In this document: positions 8,613-16,936 of the stretch, in pieces | Position numbering within the stretch: the stretch's first letter is position 1 | Layout: the number at the start of each line of letters is the position of its first letter | Assembly: GCF_036881715.1 (NCBI RefSeq) | Contig: NZ_JBAKBF010000005.1 | Location: 186,001-250,000, forward strand | Length of the DNA stretch: 64,000 nt | Reading direction: 5' to 3' | From: Pannonibacter anstelovis | GTDB taxonomy: Bacteria; Pseudomonadota; Alphaproteobacteria; Rhizobiales; Stappiaceae | Translations under genes and position numbers: made by a program | The notes under the pieces: model-generated | The model's input: the letters and a program-made list of their open reading frames with translations, nothing else | The model's database searches: none | What the model was told of the DNA's origin: nothing

Positions 8613-8652
8613 CGGTTATGTAAAATGACAAATTAGGCAAAGAACATAACCG
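8613..8652. promoter_or_regulatory. Inverted repeat in the pcaD-pcaQ divergent promoter region
   Basis: CGGTTATGT (8613-8621) and its exact inverse ACATAACCG (8644-8652) are separated by 22 bases; the right arm runs into the pcaQ ribosome-binding site. The half-sites share the ATAACC/GGTTA core known for PcaQ operators in rhizobia. Their spacing and orientation differ from the published ATAACC-N4-GGTTAA arrangement. It is inferred to be the PcaQ-binding region. Confidence 0.6.
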
Positions 8653-8662
8653 GAGGGAATGG

Positions 8663-9583
8663 ATGATCATTGATGGCCGGGTAAAGTACCGCCACATCCA
8701 GTGCTTTCTGGAGGTGGCCCGCAGACGGAGCCTCGTGAAGGCGGCGGATGCGCTGGCCATCACCCAGCCGGCCGTCTCCAAGACACTGAAGGAGCTGGAG
8801 GAAATCCTCGGCGTGCGCCTGTTCGAGCGCTCGCGCAAGGGCGTGGAACTGACCCAGTTCGGCGACGTGCTGCTGCATTACGCTGGGGCGAGCCTTGCGG
8901 CGCTGAAGCAGGGGCTCGACAGTGTGGCGCAGGCGCGCATGTCGGGGGATTCGTTCCTGAATGTCGGCGTCTTGCCAAGCGTGGCAGCGCGCATCTTTCC
9001 CGAGGCGGTGCAGCGCTTCGAGGCGGAGGCCATCGGCACGGTTCTGACGATGGAAACCGGGCCCAACCGCTTTCTGTTGGGCCGTCTCAGGGTGGGGGAG
9101 CTGGATCTTGTCGTCGGGCGGCTTTCAGATCCGGAACAGATGCAGGGTCTGTCCTTCACACATCTTTATTCCGAAAGCGTGTCGCTGGTGGTGCGCCGGG
9201 GGCATCCGCTGCTGGATGAGCTCTTGGCAGATCTGGCGCGGATTGCGGATTTCACAGTGCTTTACCCAACGCGGGAGGCGATCATCCGGCCGTATGTGGA
9301 GCGGCTGATGATTGCCAACGGCGTCAGCCATTTACCGAAGCGGGTGGAGACAATCTCTGACACGTTCGGGCGTATCTACACGCTGGACAGCGATGCTGTG
9401 TGGATCATCTCCAGCGGCGTGGTCGCGCGCGATATTGCCAATGGGGATCTTGTCGAGCTGCCCGTGAAGACGGCGGAAACGCTGGGGCCGGTGGGGCTGA
9501 CCACCCGCGCCGACACGCCGCCAACACCGGCGCTCATCCTGATGCAGGCCTGCCTGCGCTTTGCCGCTGAGAAAGCACGCTGA
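8663..9583 (+). CDS. pcaQ: LysR-type activator of the pca genes
   Basis: 306 residues: an N-terminal winged helix-turn-helix (R-H-I-Q-C-F-L-E-V-A-R-R-R-S-L through R-L-F-E-R-S-R-K-G-V-E-L-T), then a LysR effector-binding domain. The sequence around R-R-S-L-V-K-A-A-D-A-L-A-I-T-Q-P-A-V-S-K-T-L fits the PcaQ/GbpR subgroup. PcaQ proteins sense beta-carboxymuconate-type intermediates and activate pcaDCHGB. A GGAGGG lies 8 bases before the ATG. The divergent position next to pcaD supports the assignment. Confidence 0.9.
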   Translation: MIIDGRVKYRHIQCFLEVARRRSLVKAADALAITQPAVSKTLKELEEILGVRLFERSRKGVELTQFGDVLLHYAGASLAALKQGLDSVAQARMSGDSFLNVGVLPSVAARIFPEAVQRFEAEAIGTVLTMETGPNRFLLGRLRVGELDLVVGRLSDPEQMQGLSFTHLYSESVSLVVRRGHPLLDELLADLARIADFTVLYPTREAIIRPYVERLMIANGVSHLPKRVETISDTFGRIYTLDSDAVWIISSGVVARDIANGDLVELPVKTAETLGPVGLTTRADTPPTPALILMQACLRFAAEKAR

Positions 9584-9824
9584 CCGATTGATACATGTCC
9601 GGCGGCGGCAATGGCGGCCTGATTCCAAGCATGCGTGCACGCCATGGGCCTGAATTGATGCTGCCGAAGGGATTTCTCCAAGAACCGCAAAAGGCGGCAC
9701 TAAAGGTCCTGCATCCCGCATTCTGCGCAAAACTGTTTCTTATGCCTCGAAGCCGCGCCCGGTAGTCTCTCGTCTACGTTTCCGGTGCATCAGCCTGCCG
9801 CCGGAAAGAGGGAAAGGCAATCGC

Positions 9825-10730
9825 ATGTCAGACCGGCTCAGCAATCTCCGGCGCCTTGAGGCGGAGAGCATTCACATCATCCGCGAGGTGGCGGCAGAGT
9901 TCCGCAATCCGGTGATGCTCTACTCCATCGGCAAGGACTCCTCCGTGATGCTCCATCTGGCGATGAAGGCCTTCTATCCTTCCAAGCCGCCTTTCCCCTT
10001 CCTGCATGTGGATACGGGCTGGAAGTTCCGCGAGATGATCACCTTCCGCGACGAGACCGTGAAGCGGCTCGGGCTGGAACTGATCGTCCACACCAATCCG
10101 GACGGGCTGGCGCAGAACATTAATCCCTTTGATCATGGCTCGCAGGTTCACACCCACATCATGAAGACCGAAGCGCTGAAGCAGGCGCTGACGAAATACG
10201 GCTTCGATGCGGCCTTTGGCGGCGCACGGCGCGATGAGGAAAAGTCCCGTGCCAAGGAGCGCGTTTTCTCCTTCCGCACGGCGGCCCATACCTGGGACCC
10301 GAAGAACCAGCGGCCGGAACTCTGGAACCTCTACAACGCCCGCGTGGCGAAGGGCGAATCCATCCGCGCCTTCCCCCTGTCCAACTGGACCGAGCTGGAC
10401 ATCTGGCAGTACATCCTGGCGGAAAACATCCCGATGGTGCCGCTCTATTACGCAGCGCGCCGCCCGGTGGTGGAGCGCGACGGCATGCTGATCATGGTCG
10501 ATGACGACCGGATGAAGCTGCGTGCCGGGGAGACTGTGGAGGAAAAGTCAGTCCGCTTCCGCACGCTCGGCTGCTATCCGCTGACCGGTGCCATTGAATC
10601 GGAGGCTGATACGCTGCCTGCTGTTCTGCGCGAGATGCTGATTGCACGCACATCCGAACGCTCCGGCCGCCTGATCGACCACGACGACAGCGCCTCCATG
10701 GAAAAGAAAAAGCGCGAGGGGTATTTCTGA
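9825..10730 (+). CDS. cysD: Sulfate adenylyltransferase subunit 2
   Basis: 301 residues of the PAPS-reductase/ATP-sulfurylase fold. The PP-loop is S-I-G-K-D-S-S-V-M, with G-G-A-R-R-D-E-E-K-S-R-A-K-E-R and S-N-W-T-E-L-D-I-W-Q-Y-I as further family signatures. With CysN it forms adenosine 5'-phosphosulfate from ATP and sulfate for cysteine synthesis or sulfation. A GGGAAAGG precedes the ATG. The next gene, cysNC, starts 2 bases after the stop. In the 241-base region upstream (9584-9824) I could not identify a defined operator. Confidence 0.96.
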   Translation: MSDRLSNLRRLEAESIHIIREVAAEFRNPVMLYSIGKDSSVMLHLAMKAFYPSKPPFPFLHVDTGWKFREMITFRDETVKRLGLELIVHTNPDGLAQNINPFDHGSQVHTHIMKTEALKQALTKYGFDAAFGGARRDEEKSRAKERVFSFRTAAHTWDPKNQRPELWNLYNARVAKGESIRAFPLSNWTELDIWQYILAENIPMVPLYYAARRPVVERDGMLIMVDDDRMKLRAGETVEEKSVRFRTLGCYPLTGAIESEADTLPAVLREMLIARTSERSGRLIDHDDSASMEKKKREGYF

Positions 10731-10732
10731 TC

Positions 10733-12670
10733 ATGGACTTCTCTGAACACCTCACGTCCGAAGAGGCCGTGCTCGATTATATCCGCTCGCAGGAAAACAA
10801 GGACCAGCTGCGTTTCCTCACCTGCGGCAGCGTGGATGACGGCAAGTCCACGCTGATTGGCCGTCTGCTCTACGACACCAAGCTGATCTTCGAGGACCAG
10901 CTGGCGGCACTGGAAAAGGACAGCCGCAAGCACGGCACCGTGGGCGAGGACATGGACCTGGCCCTGCTGGTGGACGGTCTTGAGGCCGAGCGCGAGCAGG
11001 GCATCACCATCGACGTGGCCTACCGCTTCTTTGCCACGGACAAGCGCAAGTTCATCGTCGCCGACACGCCGGGCCACGAGCAATACACCCGCAACATGGC
11101 GACTGGCGCTTCCACCGCCGATCTGGCTGTGCTGCTGGTCGATGCCCGACACGGGCTGATGACCCAGACCCGCCGCCACGCCTTCATTGCCTCGCTGTTG
11201 GGCATTCGCCACGCGGTGCTGGCGGTGAACAAGATCGACCTCGTGGATTTCTCGCAGGAGCGCTTCAACGAGATCCGGGAAGCGTTTGAAGAGCTGGCGC
11301 AGAGCTTCGGCTTCGAGACACTGCAGGCGATCCCCATCTCCGCCCGTTACGGCGACAATGTCACCAGCCGCAGCGCCCGCATGCCCTGGTATGATGGCCC
11401 CGTGCTTCTGGAGCATCTGGAAAGTGTGGATGTCAGCCTTGCCGGCACAGGTCAGCCTTTCCGCTTTCCCGTTCAGTGGGTGAACCGGCCGAACCTCGAC
11501 TTCCGCGGCTATTCCGGCACTATCGCCAGCGGGCGTGTGGCCGTTGGAGATGGGCTTGTTGTCGCCGCTTCAGGCAAGACATCGACGGTCACGCGCATTC
11601 TTGGGGCCCATGGTGATGTGCAGAGCGCAGGCACCGGTGAAGCTGTCACCATTGTCCTCAAGGACGAGATCGATATTTCCCGGGGTGATGTGCTGGCGCC
11701 CGTCCAGTCCCGCCCGGACGTGGCAGACCAGCTTTCGGCTCATGTGATCTGGATGGCAGAGGAGGCCCTGCTGCCGGGCCGATCCTACCTGCTGAAGATT
11801 GGCGCGCGCACGCTCACCGCATCGGTGACGGATATCCGCCACAAGATCAACGTCAACACCTTCGAACAGACGGCAGCCAAGACGCTGGCGCTGAACGAGA
11901 TCGGCCTTTGCAACATATCGCTGGCGGCTCCGGCTGCTTTCGAGGCCTATGGCGCGAACCGCACCATGGGTGCCTTCATCCTCATTGACCGCATGACCAA
12001 TGCGACGGTGGGAGCAGGCATGGTGGCTCATGCGCTGCGCCGGGCGAGCAACATTCACTGGCAGGCGCTAGATGTGGACAAGTCCGCCCGCAGCGAAAGC
12101 CTGCGGCAGAAGCCGGTGGTGCTGTGGTTCACGGGCCTGTCAGGCTCGGGTAAGTCAACCATCGCCTCAATCGTGGAGAAGAAACTGCACCTCGAAGGCC
12201 GGCATACTTATGTCCTCGACGGCGACAATGTGCGCCACGGCCTCAACCGGGACCTGGGCTTCAGCGATGCAGACCGGGTGGAAAACATCCGCCGCGTTGC
12301 CGAGGTGGCGAAGCTCTTCACCGATGCAGGCCTGATCACGCTGGTGTCCTTCATCTCGCCCTTCAAGGCCGAACGCCAGATGGCGCGGGATCTGCTGCAG
12401 CCGGGTGAATTTGTCGAGATCTTCGTCGACACGCCGCTGGAGGACTGCAAGGCGCGTGATCCGAAGGGCCTTTACAGCAAGGCGGAAGCTGAGGAGATCC
12501 CGAATTTCACCGGCATCAGCAGCCCCTACGAGGCCCCGGAGAGCCCGGAGCTGCATCTCAAGACGGCAGGGCGTGAGCCGGAGGCACTGGCCGAAGAGGT
12601 GCTGCAGTATCTGCGCCGTGAAGGCCTCATCCCGGCGACCGGCTATTTCACTGGCGGCGACGGCATCTGA
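10733..12670 (+). CDS. cysNC: Bifunctional sulfate adenylyltransferase subunit 1 / adenylylsulfate kinase
   Basis: 645 residues, a fusion also known as NodQ. The N-terminal GTPase has G-S-V-D-D-G-K-S-T near residue 35, D-T-P-G-H-E-Q-Y near 110 and N-K-I-D-L-V near 165, followed by two beta-barrel domains. The C-terminal APS kinase begins near residue 455 with the Walker A G-L-S-G-S-G-K-S-T and V-L-D-G-D-N-V-R-H-G. The enzyme couples GTP hydrolysis to APS synthesis and then makes PAPS. In rhizobia paralogues of this fusion supply PAPS for Nod factor sulfation. No nodulation or sulfotransferase gene is nearby, so a housekeeping role is most likely. No cysH is adjacent. Confidence 0.96.
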   Translation: MDFSEHLTSEEAVLDYIRSQENKDQLRFLTCGSVDDGKSTLIGRLLYDTKLIFEDQLAALEKDSRKHGTVGEDMDLALLVDGLEAEREQGITIDVAYRFFATDKRKFIVADTPGHEQYTRNMATGASTADLAVLLVDARHGLMTQTRRHAFIASLLGIRHAVLAVNKIDLVDFSQERFNEIREAFEELAQSFGFETLQAIPISARYGDNVTSRSARMPWYDGPVLLEHLESVDVSLAGTGQPFRFPVQWVNRPNLDFRGYSGTIASGRVAVGDGLVVAASGKTSTVTRILGAHGDVQSAGTGEAVTIVLKDEIDISRGDVLAPVQSRPDVADQLSAHVIWMAEEALLPGRSYLLKIGARTLTASVTDIRHKINVNTFEQTAAKTLALNEIGLCNISLAAPAAFEAYGANRTMGAFILIDRMTNATVGAGMVAHALRRASNIHWQALDVDKSARSESLRQKPVVLWFTGLSGSGKSTIASIVEKKLHLEGRHTYVLDGDNVRHGLNRDLGFSDADRVENIRRVAEVAKLFTDAGLITLVSFISPFKAERQMARDLLQPGEFVEIFVDTPLEDCKARDPKGLYSKAEAEEIPNFTGISSPYEAPESPELHLKTAGREPEALAEEVLQYLRREGLIPATGYFTGGDGI

Positions 12671-12693
12671 GCTCCGGATATTCCGGACAAGAT

Positions 12694-12722
12694 CAAGGGC
12701 GCGGATCATCTCCGCGCCCTTG
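12694..12722. terminator. Bidirectional terminator between cysNC and znuA
   Basis: Perfect 12-bp arms (12694-12705, CAAGGGCGCGGA; 12711-12722) enclose a 5-nt loop, between the convergent stops of cysNC (12670) and znuA (12751). A short T-containing tail follows on the plus strand (GGTGTTTC). Confidence 0.75.
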
Positions 12723-12750
12723 GTGTTTCAGCCTTGCCGGTATGCCCGTA

Positions 12751-13824
12751 TCAGCTCTGGCCAGAGAGGCAGGACTTCAGCGAGTCAGCCATTTTGCGGG
12801 CAACCTCGAAATAGAGGTCCTTGCCATTGGCCACATCTGCGCCGAGGGGATCGAGAACGCCGGTGCGCACATCTGTGCCTTCGATCAGCACGTTGACGAG
12901 CTTGGGTTCGAACTGCGGCTCGGAAAAGATGCAGACAGCACCCAGATCCTTCATTTTGGTCTGGAGTGCAGCCACGCGCTCCGCACCCGGCTGCACTTCC
13001 GGGCTGAGGGTGACGGAGCCAGCTGCGCGCACGCCGAAGCGCTGTTCGAAATACTGATAGGCATCGTGGAAGACGACGAAGGGCTTGTCCTTGACCGGCT
13101 CCAGCTCTGCCGTCAGTGCGGTTTCAAGCGCAGTCAGCTTCTCTTTCAGGGCCTTGGCATTGGCAGCATAGGTGGCCGCGTTTGCCGGGTCGGCTTCGGC
13201 GAGGTGATGGGCAATGTCGTCCGCCATCGCCTTGGCGTTCTCCGGGTCGAGCCAGACGTGGGCATCGAATGTGCCGTGCTCATCTCCATGGCCGTGATCA
13301 TGGCTTGGCGCTTCCTTGGCTTCGGTCGCGTGATCATGGCCCGTGTGATCATGGCCTGAGTGATCATGGGCGCCGTGATCATGGCCCTCGTGGCCGGCTT
13401 CGCCTTCCTCATCGGCGTGGTGGTGCGGCTCGAAGTTGGCATCCTCGCGCACCGGCAGCTTGGTGACGCCCGGCGCTTCGGAGAGTTCGACCGCTTCAGC
13501 CTTTTCGCCCAGCGTTTCGAGCGGCTTCTCCAGGAAAGGCTCCAGCTCCGGCCCGACCCAGAACACGACATCCGCATCGGCGATCAGCTTGGCCGTGGAG
13601 GGCTTCAGCGCGAAGGTATGCGGGGAGGCGGCGCCATCGACGACGACGGAGGGTTCACCCACGCCGTCCATGACGGCGGCAACAAGGCTCTGCACCGGCT
13701 TGATCGAGGCAACCACCTTGGGAGCGGCAAGTGCAGGGGAGAGGCTGAGCAGCATGAGGGCCGTGCCGGCCAATGCTGCGCGGGCGAGGCGGCTCTTCGA
13801 GCCGGTGCGGGAAGTCTGGGACAT
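12751..13824 (-). CDS. znuA: Zinc ABC transporter, periplasmic substrate-binding protein
   Basis: 357 residues. An N-terminal signal peptide ends near L-S-P-A-L-A-A-P-K-V-V-A. The cluster A-1 metal-binding fold has zinc ligands expected at H69-like (A-S-P-H-T-F-A), at H in D-A-H-V-W-L-D-P, and at H in V-F-H-D-A-Y-Q-Y. Between the first two lies a His/Asp-rich loop of about 45 residues full of G-H-D-H repeats, typical of ZnuA and thought to capture or buffer zinc. The gene is divergent from znuC-znuB-zur and converges with cysNC. The candidate Zur operators in the upstream gap point to repression by zinc. Confidence 0.95.
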   Translation of the reverse strand: MSQTSRTGSKSRLARAALAGTALMLLSLSPALAAPKVVASIKPVQSLVAAVMDGVGEPSVVVDGAASPHTFALKPSTAKLIADADVVFWVGPELEPFLEKPLETLGEKAEAVELSEAPGVTKLPVREDANFEPHHHADEEGEAGHEGHDHGAHDHSGHDHTGHDHATEAKEAPSHDHGHGDEHGTFDAHVWLDPENAKAMADDIAHHLAEADPANAATYAANAKALKEKLTALETALTAELEPVKDKPFVVFHDAYQYFEQRFGVRAAGSVTLSPEVQPGAERVAALQTKMKDLGAVCIFSEPQFEPKLVNVLIEGTDVRTGVLDPLGADVANGKDLYFEVARKMADSLKSCLSGQS

Positions 13825-13887
13825 GGGAAGTCTCCTTCAGTCCTCGGGGGAAAGGCCCGGCGCAGAAGGTGCGTCAGGCGGATTTTG

Positions 13888-13931
13888 TGATGTTATGTTG
13901 TTACATCATTTGCGTGATCGTATAACGTATG
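13888..13931. promoter_or_regulatory. Candidate Zur operators between znuA and znuC
   Basis: An imperfect palindrome at 13888-13908 has arms TGATGT and ACATCA around TATGTTGTT. A second A/T-rich imperfect palindrome, CGTATAACGTATG, lies at 13919-13931. Both contain the ATGTTA/TATAAC core expected of alphaproteobacterial Zur boxes. They sit in the only intergenic gap serving both arms of the zinc locus. Assignment to Zur rests on context. Confidence 0.55.
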
Positions 13932-13977
13932 AGATAAGTCCCGGCAACCCCGATCCTCACACTGGAAAGCAACCGGC

Positions 13978-14892
13978 TTGTCTCCCAGCGGCTCCCATCT
14001 CATCCAATTGTCCAATGCGGGCGTGCAGCGCGATGGCCGCTGGCTGGTGCGCGGCGTCGATCTGACCGTGGCCCCGCGTGAAATTGTCACGCTCATCGGT
14101 CCCAACGGGTCCGGCAAGTCCACAACTGCCAAGATGGCGCTTGGCATCATCGCGCCGACGGAGGGCACTTCGGTCCGCAAGGATGGGCTCAGGGTTGGCT
14201 ATGTGCCGCAGAAGGTTGCCATCGACTGGACACTGCCGCTGACGGTCGGCCGCTTCATGCGCCTCACCTCGCCGTTGTCCGAAGCCGAGGCTGTTGAAGC
14301 CCTGTCCGCTACGGGCATCGCTCACCTGATCAAGGCGGAGATGCGCAACCTTTCGGGCGGCGAGATGCAGCGGGCGCTTCTGGCCCGCGCCTTTGCCCGC
14401 AAGCCGGATCTTCTCGTGCTGGATGAGCCTGTACAAGGAGTGGATTACAACGGCGAGATCCTCCTCTATGACCTGATCAAGGATCTGCGCGACCGGATCG
14501 GCTGCGGCATCCTGATGATCTCCCACGACTTGCATGTGGTGATGGCTGCGACGGATCAGGTCATCTGCCTCAACGGCCACGTCTGCTGCCGTGGCACCCC
14601 GGTCAATGTCGCCCGCTCCAGCGCCTACCGCGAGCTCTTCGGCATCCGGGCTGCCGGGGCGCTGGCTGTCTATGAGCACAGCCATGATCACGAGCATCTG
14701 CCCGATGGGCGTGTGCGCCACGCAGATGGCTCTGTCACCGACAGCTGCCATCCAGGCGATGGCCATCATGACCACGGGCACAATCATCACCACCACCATG
14801 GGGGCCATCATCACCATGGACATGGTCACGGCCATGAAGCGGGCGCTGAACCTTGCGCCAGCGTGAAGGAGGATGGGCGCCATGCTGGATGA
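13978..14892 (+). CDS. znuC: Zinc ABC transporter, ATP-binding protein with His-rich C-terminus
   Basis: 304 residues. Complete ATPase motifs: Walker A G-P-N-G-S-G-K-S-T, Q-loop V-P-Q-K, signature L-S-G-G-E-M-Q, Walker B L-L-V-L-D-E-P, H-loop S-H-D-L. The last 70 or so residues after A-V-Y-E-H-S are extremely rich in His, Asp and Gly, a zinc-binding tail found in some ZnuC proteins. The start is a TTG at 13978 with GGAAAG 8 bases upstream; no ATG fits the conserved N-terminus. The 3' end overlaps znuB by 11 bases. Confidence 0.93.
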   Translation: MSPSGSHLIQLSNAGVQRDGRWLVRGVDLTVAPREIVTLIGPNGSGKSTTAKMALGIIAPTEGTSVRKDGLRVGYVPQKVAIDWTLPLTVGRFMRLTSPLSEAEAVEALSATGIAHLIKAEMRNLSGGEMQRALLARAFARKPDLLVLDEPVQGVDYNGEILLYDLIKDLRDRIGCGILMISHDLHVVMAATDQVICLNGHVCCRGTPVNVARSSAYRELFGIRAAGALAVYEHSHDHEHLPDGRVRHADGSVTDSCHPGDGHHDHGHNHHHHHGGHHHHGHGHGHEAGAEPCASVKEDGRHAG

Positions 14893-15703
14893 TTTCTTCA
14901 CCCGCGCCATTCTGGCTGGCATCGGCGTTGCACTTGTGGCGGGGCCGCTTGGCTGTTTCATCGTCTGGCGGCGGCTGGCCTATTTCGGCGACACGCTGTC
15001 CCATGCCTCGCTGCTGGGGGTGGCGCTGGCGTTCCTGCTGAATGTCAACATCACGCTGGCAGTCTTCGTCATCTGCACGCTGGTGTCTGTGCTGCTGCTG
15101 ACCCTGCAGCGGCGTGGCGGGCTGTCATCCGATGCGCTCCTGGGGCTTCTCGCCCATTCATCGCTGGCGCTGGGCCTCGTGTGCCTGGCCTTCATGACCT
15201 GGATCCGCATGGATCTGATGGGCTTCCTCTTCGGCGATATCCTGTCCGTGTCGCGGCTGGACATTGGCATCATCTATGGCGGCGGCGCGGTGGTGCTTGC
15301 TGTTCTGGCGATGATCTGGCGGCCGCTGTTCGCCGGCACGGTCAACGCGGATCTGGCCGAAGCCGAGGGCATGCAGCCGCAGCGGGCGAATCTGATTTTC
15401 ATGGTTCTGATGGCGACTGTGATTGCCATTGCCATGAAGATTGTCGGCGTGCTGCTGATCACGGCGCTCTTGATCATTCCTGCCGCCACCGCCCGCAGGC
15501 TTTCTGCCGGGCCGGAGCAGATGGCGGTGATCGCCGCGCTGGTGGGGGCCTGCGCCGTTGTCATGGGGCTTTTTGCCTCACTGGACTTTGACACGCCCTC
15601 TGGACCGTCCATCGTGGTGGCGGCGATGCTGCTTTTCGGTGTAAGCCTGTTCCCGGTCCGGTCCATGCTGGGCCGCAAGCGCAACACGGGCAGTGCGGGC
15701 TGA
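14882..15703 (+). CDS. znuB: Zinc ABC transporter, permease
   Basis: About 273 residues with at least seven hydrophobic segments and the ABC-3 family features F-G-D-T-L-S-H-A-S-L-L-G-V near the N-terminus and T-A-L-L-I-I-P-A-A-T-A-R near residue 200. The start is the ATG at 14882, 9 bases after an AAGGAGG; the ATG at 14873 directly abuts that site and is unlikely. It forms the membrane channel of the ZnuABC importer. Confidence 0.94.
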   Translation: MLDDFFTRAILAGIGVALVAGPLGCFIVWRRLAYFGDTLSHASLLGVALAFLLNVNITLAVFVICTLVSVLLLTLQRRGGLSSDALLGLLAHSSLALGLVCLAFMTWIRMDLMGFLFGDILSVSRLDIGIIYGGGAVVLAVLAMIWRPLFAGTVNADLAEAEGMQPQRANLIFMVLMATVIAIAMKIVGVLLITALLIIPAATARRLSAGPEQMAVIAALVGACAVVMGLFASLDFDTPSGPSIVVAAMLLFGVSLFPVRSMLGRKRNTGSAG

Positions 15704-15729
15704 CCGGCGGCGGAGAGAAGGAAACGACG

Positions 15730-16170
15730 ATGAGTGAACACCACGACCATCATCATCATCACCACGACCGCTCCGGCCTGACGCGCAATCAGAACCTCGT
15801 GTTCGGCGCGCTGGAAGAGGCGCAGGGACCGCTGACGGCCTATACCATCCTCGACAAGCTGCGGGTGGAGGGCTTCCGGGCGCCGCTGCAGGTCTACCGG
15901 GCGCTGGAAAAGCTCGTTGAAATGGGCATGGTTCACCGCCTGGAAAGCCTCAATGCGTTTGTCGCCTGCCGCCATCCTTCCTGCGAGGATCACGCCAGCA
16001 CAGCCTTTGCCATCTGCGAAACCTGCGGATCGGTCAGCGAATTTGCCGACGAAGAAGTCTCCCGGCGTCTCGGTGGCTGGGCCAAGGGCGAAGGCTTCGC
16101 CCTGCGCAAGACGGTCATCGAACTGCGCGGCCTGTGCAGCACCTGCCGGGAGGCTGCCGCCACGCAGTGA
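15730..16170 (+). CDS. zur: Fur-family zinc uptake regulator with N-terminal His tract
   Basis: 146 residues: a winged-helix DNA-binding domain (about 20-85, containing T-A-Y-T-I-L-D-K-L-R) and a dimerisation/metal domain. Two C-x2-C pairs (C-E-T-C and C-S-T-C) should bind structural zinc. The N-terminus is unusual: after M-S-E comes a run of nine His/Asp residues before the fold begins. It lies 26 bases after znuB in the same operon, so Zur would repress its own synthesis together with zinc import. Confidence 0.93.
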   Translation: MSEHHDHHHHHHDRSGLTRNQNLVFGALEEAQGPLTAYTILDKLRVEGFRAPLQVYRALEKLVEMGMVHRLESLNAFVACRHPSCEDHASTAFAICETCGSVSEFADEEVSRRLGGWAKGEGFALRKTVIELRGLCSTCREAAATQ

Positions 16171-16177
16171 CGGTTGC

Positions 16178-16936
16178 TTATTCGCGGAAAAGCTCAGGCA
16201 CGTCTGGCCAGTCTGCACCGGGGTGATGCGCAGCGATGGCTAGAAATTCCTCAAGAAACGCCTGACATCCCTCGTCGTGAACGAGGTGATGGGTGAGAAT
16301 CCCCAGCGGTTCCCTGTCCGTGTTGCGGCGGCGTAAAAACTGCAGGTCGAGCCGGTTCCTCGCACTCTTCCAGCCGATGAAGCGCCGGTCCTTCTTCCAC
16401 TTGATGATGTCCACATGGGCCTGCACCACGTGCGGGCCGTGATAGTGCCATGTGAAGGTCGAGAGACCAGTCAGTCCGGCTTCGGGCAGGCGGCGGATGA
16501 TGCCGGGAGCGATCCGGTTCCAGGGCGGCACCATGGCAGGCACAAAGCGCGGCCCGAACAGCTGGCCAAGCCTCTCGTATCCGGCTTTCAGCTCTGTCAA
16601 CGCTTCTGCCTCGGCCCTGCGCGTGCCGAATTCGGATGCCTTTTCGCCCAGATCCTTGAGCTGGTGGTTGAGATGCTGCCAGCCATGCTGCAGCACCACC
16701 GCATGGGGATCCTCCGCCAGCCGCTGGGCAAGCGCCTGCGTCGCCGTCCGGGGTATCACGGCCAGGGCCACCTGCACCTTGTGAGCGCGGGCGAGGGTTA
16801 GGATAGCTTCCAGCGCCGGCGTCGGCTCGATGGCATCATCATCGCGCCACCAGAACCGCACCTTCCGGTCCCGCTCCGCAAACCAGTCGAGATGTGCCCT
16901 GAGGCTGTCCCGGAACGCGGCGAGCTCAATCGTCAT
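16178..16936 (-). CDS. Polysaccharide deacetylase-like protein (NodB-type fold)
   Basis: 252 residues. The opening W-W-R-D-D-D-A-I contains the paired aspartates of the polysaccharide deacetylase active site. V-L-Q-H-G-W-Q-H-L-N-H supplies the metal-binding histidines and M-V-P-P-W-N-R the third conserved motif. No signal peptide is seen, so a cytoplasmic substrate such as a lipid-linked or nucleotide-linked sugar is more likely than a mature wall polymer. It is the last gene of a five-gene leftward operon and overlaps the upstream glycosyltransferase by 4 bases (ATGA). The exact substrate is unknown. Confidence 0.8.
   Translation of the reverse strand: MTIELAAFRDSLRAHLDWFAERDRKVRFWWRDDDAIEPTPALEAILTLARAHKVQVALAVIPRTATQALAQRLAEDPHAVVLQHGWQHLNHQLKDLGEKASEFGTRRAEAEALTELKAGYERLGQLFGPRFVPAMVPPWNRIAPGIIRRLPEAGLTGLSTFTWHYHGPHVVQAHVDIIKWKKDRRFIGWKSARNRLDLQFLRRRNTDREPLGILTHHLVHDEGCQAFLEEFLAIAAHHPGADWPDVPELFRE

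Noticed and set aside
10733..12670. Possible nodulation gene nodQ
   Set aside because: The CysN-CysC fusion is shared by nodQ, but no nod box, sulfotransferase or other nodulation gene is present, so sulfate assimilation is the simpler reading.
13300..13420. Short repeats of a TGATCATGG type in the DNA, resembling a repeat array
   Set aside because: They encode the His/Asp-rich loop of ZnuA; repetition comes from the protein sequence, not from a CRISPR or mobile repeat.
14740..14850. CAC/CAT-rich low-complexity DNA
   Set aside because: It is the coding sequence of the His-rich tail of ZnuC.
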